Positions 1 to 6,227 of a stretch of DNA of 44,619 nt are shown here, piece after piece; positions within the stretch are counted from its first letter, which is position 1; each line of letters starts with the position of its first letter. The stretch is from Bacillota bacterium (GTDB lineage Bacteria; Bacillota; Clostridia; Lachnospirales; Lachnospiraceae), in assembly GCA_023663285.1 (NCBI GenBank), contig JAMPHT010000023.1:1-44619 (forward strand), written 5' to 3'. Under the pieces are notes generated by a model that saw only the letters and a list, made by a program, of their open reading frames with translations, did not search any database and had not been told where the DNA came from. A program made the position numbers and the translations under genes.

Positions 1-2
1 AG

Positions 3-29
3 CGAAGCGGCATCAAAGATGCCGCTTCG
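3..29. repeat. Perfect 12-bp hairpin near the window start
   Basis: The arms CGAAGCGGCATC (3-14) and GATGCCGCTTCG (18-29) are perfect inverted repeats around an AAA loop. There is no T-run after the stem, so it is not a standard intrinsic terminator on the plus strand. It could be the end of a transcript from a gene before the window, or part of the hairpin-rich element that follows. Confidence 0.6.
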
Positions 30-62
30 GTGGCTACTGTGTGAAAAGTAACTAAATTAATT

Positions 63-207
63 GATGGCGGCAGCTGACAGGCATTCTCATACAGACCCGC
101 TTTCGCTTGGAGGCGCGATGTAACGGTACATAAGCAGGCGTGTTGCGCCTGCTAAGTACCGACATCTTGCACAGTCTGTATGAGAATGCCTGTCAGCTGC
201 CGCCGTC
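63..207. repeat. Large nested inverted repeat, 31-bp perfect outer arms
   Basis: Bases 66-96 are the exact reverse complement of 174-204. Three more pairs (63-65 with 205-207, one a G-T wobble) lengthen the stem. Inside it, 117-121 pairs with 162-166, 124-129 with 156-161, and AGCAGGCG at 133-140 with CGCCTGCT at 146-153. The whole block can fold into one long branched hairpin. No gene lies in it. I saw no clear target-site duplication in the flanks. It may be a palindromic mobile or repetitive element, or a structured RNA; the sequence alone does not decide. Confidence 0.7.
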
Positions 208-346
208 ACTTTACAAGGCTGGACTATCGTGCGGAAAATAATGTAGGCTTCAGGTATTTTTCAGGGAAAAATGTAGATTCCCGCAGGATAGACCCGTACT
301 GTCGGTCTTTTTGACGGGGGAGGGCGAAAAGCGCGATGAGTTGGAG

Positions 347-376
347 TTGCTGTATCAAAGTTTTATCTTTTATAAT
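347..376 (+). promoter_or_regulatory. Predicted promoter of the Spo0A-like gene
   Basis: TTGCTG (347-352) and TATAAT (371-376) are separated by 18 bases and lie about 85 bases before the start codon at 460. The -10 is perfect and the -35 is fair. Bases 208-346 hold no gene; a weak five-pair hairpin with a T-run (290-313) is the only other signal there. Confidence 0.5.
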
Positions 377-388
377 GGTATTTAGATA

Positions 389-417
389 ATAGAATCTTTT
401 TTTCGATTCTATTTTTG
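389..417 (+). terminator. Terminator-like hairpin in the leader of the Spo0A-like gene
   Basis: ATAGAATC (389-396) pairs with GATTCTAT (405-412) around a T-rich loop and is followed by TTTT. It sits between the predicted promoter and the ribosome site, so it would be transcribed in the leader. It is AT-rich and may be weak; an attenuator role is inference. Confidence 0.35.
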
Positions 418-459
418 AAAAAATGGTACTTTGACTTTCTTCAACTTGGAGGTAATTCT

Positions 460-975
460 ATGGAACAACTTAACGTTACGGCCGCAAAAGATAATGAGAG
501 AATATACAAGATCCTGGGAGATTTGATGAATGGGGACAAGGAGTTTCAGATCATGATCACGGTTCCATCCGCAAAGGCTGACAGTGATCGTACCGCGCAG
601 GAGGAGGCAAAAAAGGAGGTGATCAGGGATCTGGAGCAGGATGTGACCGACATGATACATGAGATAGGAGTTCCCGCACATATCAAAGGCTATCAGTACT
701 TGAGAGAGGCGATCATGATGTCGGTGGAGGATCCGGCCATGATAAGCTCTATCACCAAGATACTTTATCCCACCATAGCAAAGCGTTTCCAGACCACATC
801 CAGCAGGGTGGAGAGAGCGATCCGACACGCTATCGAGGTGGCATGGAGCCGCGGCAGGATGGAGACCCTGGACGCACTGTTCGGCTATACTATCGACACG
901 GGCAAGGGAAAACCTACCAACTCGGAGTTCATTGCGCTGATCGCCGACCGGATAAGGCTTTCTTACAGAGAATAA
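460..975 (+). CDS. Receiver-less Spo0A-type DNA-binding protein
   Basis: 171 residues. From about residue 55 the protein closely follows the effector domain of sporulation master regulator Spo0A. It has the stretch [19 protein letters not shown], then [18 protein letters not shown] (the recognition-helix region) and KPTNSEFIA near the end. Full-length Spo0A is about 265 residues, with an N-terminal phospho-receiver and its aspartate. Here only some 50 polar residues without receiver motifs precede the effector domain. The start at 460 is chosen because GGAGG (448-452) lies just upstream; the longer open frame from 415 has no such site. The gene has its own predicted promoter and stands alone before glgA. 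It probably binds DNA without phosphorylation control, or pairs with another protein. A separate full-length spo0A elsewhere is expected but cannot be seen here. Confidence 0.85.
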   Translation: MEQLNVTAAKDNERIYKILGDLMNGDKEFQIMITVPSAKADSDRTAQEEAKKEVIRDLEQDVTDMIHEIGVPAHIKGYQYLREAIMMSVEDPAMISSITKILYPTIAKRFQTTSSRVERAIRHAIEVAWSRGRMETLDALFGYTIDTGKGKPTNSEFIALIADRIRLSYRE

Positions 976-998
976 ATGCAGAGAATAGAAAAAAATGC

Positions 999-1027
999 TT
1001 TCCACTGAAATCATCCTGTTGTATAAT
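999..1027 (+). promoter_or_regulatory. Predicted promoter of glgA
   Basis: TTTCCA (999-1004) and a perfect TATAAT (1022-1027) are separated by 17 bases. The -10 ends 39 bases before the glgA start, in the short gap after the Spo0A-like gene, so glgA appears to have its own promoter. Confidence 0.55.
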
Positions 1028-1066
1028 CAAGGTGTGTGACATGAAATCTTACAGTGGAGGGTTACA

Positions 1067-2512
1067 ATGAAGAAGATTCTTTTTGCGGCGTCAGAAGGCG
1101 TTCCCTTTATCAAGACAGGCGGGTTGGCGGATGTTGTGGGCTCCCTTCCGAAATGTATTGACAAACAGTATTTTGATGTGAGGGTCATCATCCCCAGATA
1201 TGCCTGCATGAAGCAGGAGTGGAAGGACAGGATGCAGTATGTCAGCCACTTCTACATGGACTATGACTGGAAGAACGTGTATGTGGGTGTGTTGGAAGCG
1301 GAAGTGGAGGGCGTACATTATTATTTTATCGACAATGAATATTATTTCAGCGGCTCCAAGGTGTACAGCGACGACCCGAAATGGGAGATCGAGCGGTATG
1401 CGTTTTTCTCCAAGGCGGTTTTATCGGCGCTGCCGGTGATCGGCTTCCGGCCGGACGTGGTCCACTGTCACGACTGGCAGACGGGCCTGATCCCCGTGTA
1501 TCTGAAAGAACGTTTTCAGGGGGATGAGTTTTACCGGGGGATAAAGTCGGTCATCACCATCCACAACCTGAAGTTCCAGGGGAAATGGGATACAAAGACG
1601 GTGCAGGGGATCACCGGGCTGCCGGAGTATTTCTTCACCCCTGACAAGCTGGAGGCATACAAGGATGCGAATCTGCTGAAGGGCGGCATCGTTTACGCGG
1701 ATGCGGTGACTACCGTGAGCAGCACTTACGCAGAAGAGATCAAGACGCCCTTCTACGGGGAGGGCCTGGACGGGCTGCTCCGCGCCAGGGCCAACGATTT
1801 AAGGGGAATCGTAAACGGCATTGATTATGCGGAATTTGATCCTGAGACAGATTCCTATATTGTAAAGCAGTACAACGCCGTGAATTTCCGCAAGGAAAAG
1901 GTGAAGAACAAGCGCGCCCTGCAGCAGGAGTTGGGGCTGTGCCAGGATGACAGAAAAATGATGATCGGCGTGGTATCCCGCCTGACGGATCAGAAGGGCT
2001 TTGATCTGATCGCCTACATCATGGACGAATTATGCCAGGATGATATTCAGCTGGTGGTGCTGGGTACAGGCGAAGAGCGCTATGAAAATATGTTCCGTCA
2101 TTTCGACTGGAAATACGGGGATAAGGTTTCGGCGAATATTTATTATTCCGATGCGCTGTCCCACAAGATCTATGCTTCCTGCGACGCATTTCTCATGCCC
2201 TCGCTGTTTGAGCCCTGCGGTCTGAGCCAGTTGATGGCACTGCGTTACGGCACTATTCCCATCGTGCGTGAGACAGGTGGTCTGAAGGATACCGTACAGG
2301 CATATAATGAATACGAAGGAATCGGAACAGGCTTCAGCTTTACCAATTATAATGCCCATGAAATGTTAAACGCCATCCGTTACGCGGAGCGCATCTACTA
2401 CGACCGGAAACGGGAGTGGAACAAGATGGTTGACAGGGCTATGGCCCAGGACTTTTCCTGGTATACCTCCGCAAGGAAGTATCAGGAGATGTATGACTGG
2501 CTGATAGGCTGA
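1067..2512 (+). CDS. glgA: Glycogen synthase (ADP-glucose type)
   Basis: 481 residues, the normal length for bacterial GT5 glycogen synthase. It extends alpha-1,4-glucan chains from ADP-glucose in the cytoplasm. The N-terminal KTGGLADVVGSLPK motif (about residues 17-30) is the ADP-glucose binding signature. HCHDWQTGLIPVYLK follows in the first Rossmann half, and the C-terminal half carries SRLTDQKGFDLI and the PSLFEPCGLSQLMALRYGT motif with its conserved glutamate. The start at 1067 has GGAGGG upstream. No other glycogen genes are beside it. The next gene follows after 19 bases and may share its transcript. Confidence 0.96.
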   Translation: MKKILFAASEGVPFIKTGGLADVVGSLPKCIDKQYFDVRVIIPRYACMKQEWKDRMQYVSHFYMDYDWKNVYVGVLEAEVEGVHYYFIDNEYYFSGSKVYSDDPKWEIERYAFFSKAVLSALPVIGFRPDVVHCHDWQTGLIPVYLKERFQGDEFYRGIKSVITIHNLKFQGKWDTKTVQGITGLPEYFFTPDKLEAYKDANLLKGGIVYADAVTTVSSTYAEEIKTPFYGEGLDGLLRARANDLRGIVNGIDYAEFDPETDSYIVKQYNAVNFRKEKVKNKRALQQELGLCQDDRKMMIGVVSRLTDQKGFDLIAYIMDELCQDDIQLVVLGTGEERYENMFRHFDWKYGDKVSANIYYSDALSHKIYASCDAFLMPSLFEPCGLSQLMALRYGTIPIVRETGGLKDTVQAYNEYEGIGTGFSFTNYNAHEMLNAIRYAERIYYDRKREWNKMVDRAMAQDFSWYTSARKYQEMYDWLIG

Positions 2513-2531
2513 AGAGCAGGAATAGAATCAA

Positions 2532-4214
2532 ATGGGAAACAATAGTGCAGGTAATAACTCTCACGGCAGGGATAACGCCTTTCTTGTGCAGGCGGGAATC
2601 TTAGCCGCCGCAGGAATCATCAGCAGGATAATAGGGCTCCTTTACAGGGGCCCTTTACATCGTGTCATCGGTGACCTGGGGATGGGCTATTATCAGACTG
2701 CCTATGAATTCTATACCATTATTCTGCTGATCTCATCCTACAGTATTCCGGCTGCGATCTCCAGGGTGATTGCCCAGAAGCTGGCGCTGAAGGAGTACAA
2801 AAATGCCCACAGGATATTCCTGTGCGCGTTGGGATATGTGCTGGCGGTAGGAGGGATCGCAAGCTTATTTTTGTTCTTTGGCGCGGGACTGCTTGTGGAG
2901 GATGAGGTGATCCCGGTGCTGCGCACTTTTGCTCCTACTATCTTCATATACGGTATCCTGGGGGTGCTGCGGGGCTATTTTCAGGCCCATAAAAGCATGG
3001 TCCAGACATCCGCTTCCCAGGTGCTGGAGCAGATCGCAAACGCTGTGGTCAGCGTAGGCGCCGCGTACCTTTTGATCCACAGCAGCTTTGCGGCTATGGA
3101 GATGCCTGCGGACAGGGAAGGAATGGTACTCTGGGGCACAAAAGGAGCCGTGGGCAGCGCCATGGGAACGGGCGCAGGGGTGCTGGCGGCGCTTTTGTTC
3201 ATGGTGGGCATATATGCCTTGAACAGGGGGATGTTTCAGAGACGGCTCCGGCGGGACAGACAGGGAGAAGTGGATTCCTATGGTTCTATCTTAAAGACGA
3301 TCACGCTGGTGGTGACGCCCTTTATCTTAAGTACGGCGGTCTATAACTTAAGCAGGACCGTAAATAATACTCTGTACACCAGGGTACTGCCTGCCCTGAA
3401 GGAGCTGGACACGGTGACTGTCCATGCCCGCTGGGGCGTGCTTTCCGGCCAGGCGCTGATCATATCCAACATCCCGGAGGCATTTGCGTCAGCTATGGCG
3501 GCAGCTATGCTTCCGGCGGTGGCGCAGCTGATGGCGGCAAAGAAGATAAAAGAGGCGAGGGAGAAGATCGGGCTGGCGGTGAAAACCACCATGATCATTT
3601 CCATTCCCTGTGCGGTGGGACTGCTTGTCCTGGCAAGGCCCATTATAGGACTGCTGTTTCCCAGCAATACGCAAGCGTCGGAGGATCTTGCAACGGGTCT
3701 GCTGATGGCGCTGGCTGTCTCGGTGATTTTTTATGGGCTGTCTACCTTAAACAGCCAGATCCTGCAGGGGCTGGGCAAATTGAACGTGCCCATCATCAAC
3801 GCCGGAATATCCCTGGTGATCCAGGCGGCGGCAGCCTTTCTCCTGCTGTATTATACGAAGCTGGATCTGTACAGCATCGCCATCGCCAATGTGGTGTACT
3901 CCGGCTCCATGTGTATCCTGAATCAGATCGCTGTGCGGAGGGCGGTGGGATACCGGCAGGAGCTTCTGCGTACCTTTCTGATCCCTCTGATGGCGTCCGC
4001 TTTTATGGGAGCTATAGCCTGGGGGGTGTATGAGCTGCTGCTGATATTGACGAAATCTCCCCGGATCTCTGTGATACCGGCTGTTTTGATCGGGGCGGCG
4101 GTTTACTTTGCTCTGCTGATCTTGTTCAGAGGGGTGACGGAGGAAGAATTGAAGAGCTTTCCCAAGGGGCGTCTGCTGGTGCGGATCGCAAGGAAGTGCA
4201 GGCTGTTAAAATAG
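2532..4214 (+). CDS. SpoVB/MurJ-like polysaccharide or lipid flippase
   Basis: 560 residues, almost entirely hydrophobic helices, in keeping with the 12-14 membrane spans of the MVF/MOP flippase superfamily. The N-terminus (GILAAAGIISRIIGLLYRGP) and the region around YYQTAYEFYTIILLISSYSIP match the SpoVB branch, which moves lipid-linked precursors across the membrane during cortex or cell-wall synthesis. Two polar loops (about residues 190-215 and 235-250) break up the membrane segments. The gene starts 19 bases after glgA with an AGCAGGA site. Whether it is the sporulation protein SpoVB or a general flippase cannot be settled; related paralogs are common in Clostridia. Confidence 0.85.
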   Translation: MGNNSAGNNSHGRDNAFLVQAGILAAAGIISRIIGLLYRGPLHRVIGDLGMGYYQTAYEFYTIILLISSYSIPAAISRVIAQKLALKEYKNAHRIFLCALGYVLAVGGIASLFLFFGAGLLVEDEVIPVLRTFAPTIFIYGILGVLRGYFQAHKSMVQTSASQVLEQIANAVVSVGAAYLLIHSSFAAMEMPADREGMVLWGTKGAVGSAMGTGAGVLAALLFMVGIYALNRGMFQRRLRRDRQGEVDSYGSILKTITLVVTPFILSTAVYNLSRTVNNTLYTRVLPALKELDTVTVHARWGVLSGQALIISNIPEAFASAMAAAMLPAVAQLMAAKKIKEAREKIGLAVKTTMIISIPCAVGLLVLARPIIGLLFPSNTQASEDLATGLLMALAVSVIFYGLSTLNSQILQGLGKLNVPIINAGISLVIQAAAAFLLLYYTKLDLYSIAIANVVYSGSMCILNQIAVRRAVGYRQELLRTFLIPLMASAFMGAIAWGVYELLLILTKSPRISVIPAVLIGAAVYFALLILFRGVTEEELKSFPKGRLLVRIARKCRLLK

Positions 4215-4285
4215 GGGGGCGGAGAACTTCTGTATCGGATGTGACAGCGCTGTTGATCGGCTTTGGTCAGAAAGGGGGGGCAGCT

Positions 4286-4819
4286 ATGGAAAATGATGGC
4301 TTTCGCAAAGCCTTGTCCGATTTTGCCTTTGACGTGGCAAGCGGGGGCGCTATCCGCCATCTGACGGATCTGGGATACACGGTAAAGCAGATACAGGAAC
4401 AGCTGGATTTTCCCACGCCCCTTGCCCGGATACAGGAGGCGGTGTGGAAGCGGCTGACAGACAGCGGGGTCATTCTTCTGGAGGAGCCGGGGCATCTGGA
4501 ATCGAAAGAAACAGTGCGCTATGTCCGGGAGTACGACAGCTACGGCAAGGCAAGCTTCCGGCGGGTGGTGGAGGAAAATCCCCGGCCTGAGGCGGAGGGC
4601 GGCTTCCTAGCCTGTGAGTTCGGCATAGTACGGTACAGAGACACAGAGAAATACGGGAAAGTACTGGCGGCATTGGACGAGAGACAGGCTGAATACATTG
4701 ATGGGCTGCCCTGGCCGAAGCGGAGAGTCTGGCACAGGGCGGATGAACGTATGCTGGAGATCGAAAGACGGCTGCGGACCGCAGGGCTGGAACAGGGAGT
4801 GTGCCATATGATACGGTGA
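4286..4819 (+). CDS. Unrecognised 177-residue protein
   Basis: I do not recognise this family. The start at 4286 follows a G-rich site (AAAGGGGGGG, 4271-4280); an in-frame ATG at 4196 would overlap the flippase gene and has no good ribosome site. The N-terminal half is helical, and its segment LTDLGYTVKQIQEQLDFPTPLARIQEAVWKRL resembles a helix-turn-helix fold, which is only a resemblance. The C-terminal half is charged (YGKVLAALDERQAEYIDGLPWPKRRVWHRADERML). There is no signal peptide or membrane segment. Its distance from the flippase (71 bases) allows cotranscription. Bases 4820-5062 hold no gene, only a predicted promoter. Confidence 0.7.
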   Translation: MENDGFRKALSDFAFDVASGGAIRHLTDLGYTVKQIQEQLDFPTPLARIQEAVWKRLTDSGVILLEEPGHLESKETVRYVREYDSYGKASFRRVVEENPRPEAEGGFLACEFGIVRYRDTEKYGKVLAALDERQAEYIDGLPWPKRRVWHRADERMLEIERRLRTAGLEQGVCHMIR

Positions 4820-4874
4820 TCGCAGAAAGAGGGGGACCTCGGATAAAAGATTGCGCGAAAAAAGAAAATATTTC

Positions 4875-4903
4875 TTGCGAATACTCTGCAGATGTGTTAT
4901 CAT
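4875..4903 (+). promoter_or_regulatory. Predicted promoter of the Rpn-like gene
   Basis: TTGCGA (4875-4880) and TATCAT (4898-4903) are 17 bases apart and about 160 bases before the Rpn-like start. This is a moderate match, and it would give a long leader that includes the ribosome-site hairpin at 5037-5056. Confidence 0.4.
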
Positions 4904-5036
4904 TGATACAAAGCATAACCGTTTCTAATTTTCAGTCAATTTCTGTCAAATCAATCAGAACGATCGGAAAATCTATGCTTTTGAATTCAAATCTATAAAA
5001 AAGCAGGAGATTTTCAAGTTGCCATCCAAGGGAAAG

Positions 5037-5056
5037 CCTCCTGTACGCAGAGGAGG
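5037..5056 (+). promoter_or_regulatory. Ribosome site paired in a hairpin before the Rpn-like gene
   Basis: CCTCCT (5037-5042) is the exact reverse complement of AGGAGG (5051-5056), the ribosome site of the gene starting at 5063. The loop is 8 bases. If formed in the mRNA, this stem would hide the site and keep translation low, which would suit a potentially toxic nuclease. The pairing is seen; the regulatory role is inference. Confidence 0.5.
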
Positions 5057-5062
5057 AAGAGG

Positions 5063-5992
5063 ATGGAGATAGTATCATTGAAGTACGATTTCAGTTTTAA
5101 GCAGCTCATGCTGAACGAAGAGGTGCGAAAGTATTTTATCAGCGACGTTCTGGGAATTCCGGCGGGAGAGATCCGTTCCGTCCGCCTGGCGAATCCGTTT
5201 CTTTGGAAGAGGTATGTCAGGCAGAAGCAGGGGATTCTGGATGTGCGGGTGGAGTTGAACGACGACAGCCGGGTGAACATAGAGCTGCAGATTCGGATGG
5301 TGGCGCAATGGGACAAGCGGAGCCTGTTTTACTTAGCGAAGATGTTCACGGAGGACCTGCTGTCAGGGGAGCGCTATCATAAGCTGAAAAAGTGTATCTG
5401 CATCAATATTCTGGACTTTGACCTGAACGAGTCCCCGGCATACCACAGGAGGTATAGGCTGCGGGACGAGAATGGGGAAGAATTCTCGGATATGTTCGAG
5501 ATACACGTGATCGAACTTAAAAAGCAGATAAGCGGAGACAAGCCGTTGGATGACTGGATCCGGCTGTTCAACGCGGAGACGGAGGCGGAACTGGATATGA
5601 TAAAGGCAAAGACAGGGAATCCGGGCATACTGGAGGCAGTAAAAGAGGTAAAGGTCATGAGTCTGAGGAAGGATCTGCGTGCGTTGTACGAGGGGCATAT
5701 GAGGGAGATACGGGACAGATATGCCAGGGATGATTATGTCAGGGAGGAAGGACGAGCAGCGGGAGAAGCAACTGGCAGGGCAGAGGGAGAGGCAGCTGGA
5801 AGGGTCAAAGGAAAGGCGGAAGGAAAGGCCGAGGATGTCCTGCAGCTTTTGTCCTTGAAAGGCCCGGTCCCGGAGGGACTGGAACGGCGGATCCGCGAGC
5901 AGAAGGACATGGACACATTGAGCGGCTGGCTGGTCACAGCTGCCAGAGCGGAGAGCGTGGAGGAATTTGAACAAAAGGAGTTTCAAAAATGA
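5063..5992 (+). CDS. Rpn/PD-(D/E)XK-family putative transposase nuclease
   Basis: 309 residues. The N-terminal YDFSFKQLM, the GILDVRVEL segment (Asp60) and NIELQIR (Glu74, Gln76) fit the D...ExQ core of PD-(D/E)XK nucleases of the Rpn (recombination-promoting nuclease) group, often annotated as putative transposases. YLAKMFTEDLLSGERYHKLKKCI is also typical. Residues about 227-253 are a low-complexity run of Gly-Glu-Ala and Gly-Lys-Ala units, a frequent variable tail in this group. The start at 5063 has AGGAGG seven bases upstream, inside a hairpin. The gene stands alone and no terminal repeats of a transposon were found. Rpn proteins cut DNA and promote RecA-independent recombination in E. 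coli; activity here is inferred from the motifs. Confidence 0.85.
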   Translation: MEIVSLKYDFSFKQLMLNEEVRKYFISDVLGIPAGEIRSVRLANPFLWKRYVRQKQGILDVRVELNDDSRVNIELQIRMVAQWDKRSLFYLAKMFTEDLLSGERYHKLKKCICINILDFDLNESPAYHRRYRLRDENGEEFSDMFEIHVIELKKQISGDKPLDDWIRLFNAETEAELDMIKAKTGNPGILEAVKEVKVMSLRKDLRALYEGHMREIRDRYARDDYVREEGRAAGEATGRAEGEAAGRVKGKAEGKAEDVLQLLSLKGPVPEGLERRIREQKDMDTLSGWLVTAARAESVEEFEQKEFQK

Positions 5993-6012
5993 GGAGTGCT
6001 TCGGTGCTCCTC
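5991..6012. terminator. UUCG-capped hairpin at the end of the Rpn-like gene
   Basis: GAGGAGTGC (5991-5999) and GTGCTCCTC (6004-6012) pair, with two G-T wobbles, around a TTCG tetraloop closed by C-G. The stem starts inside the stop codon. There is no T-run on the plus strand, so it may protect a transcript end rather than terminate by itself. Confidence 0.4.
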
Positions 6013-6047
6013 CCGACCTTATAATTATCCTTCTGCTATTATCTCCA

Positions 6048-6227
6048 TCATCTCTTTCGTTCAGCTCTTGCAGCGGCAATCTCCGCGTTGATTTCATCTA
6101 AGGATATTTCCGGTTCATCCGCCATCTGTTTTCTGGCCTCATAAAAAGCGTTAAACGCATCTTCTATCGTAATCGTATGTTCTGGTAATGCTGCTTCGCT
6201 ATTTTTATATGCCTTATGAAAAATTTT
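6048..6227 (-). pseudogene. Start-less remnant of a small antitoxin-like gene
   Basis: On the minus strand, codons directly after the TGA of the J-domain/TPR gene stay open and in the same frame for 59 more codons. The translation contains TIEDAFNAFYEARKQ, MADEPEISLDEINAEI and AAARAERKR. This kind of sequence recalls the C-terminal part of small antitoxin-type proteins of Clostridia; that is recollection, not a search. No ATG, GTG or TTG with a ribosome site is present before the conserved part. It is most simply the tail of a decayed gene, whose front has been lost or replaced by the end of the TPR gene. Read-through of the TGA is the less likely alternative. Confidence 0.5.

Noticed and set aside
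63-207. Miniature inverted-repeat transposon
   Set aside because: No target-site duplication was visible at the ends and only one copy is in the window, so I kept it as an undefined inverted repeat.
4196-4285. Upstream start of the unrecognised protein at 4196
   Set aside because: It overlaps the flippase gene and lacks a ribosome site, while 4286 follows a G-rich site.
5063-5992. Complete insertion sequence around the Rpn-type gene
   Set aside because: Although such proteins are often named transposases, no terminal inverted repeats or duplications flank the gene.
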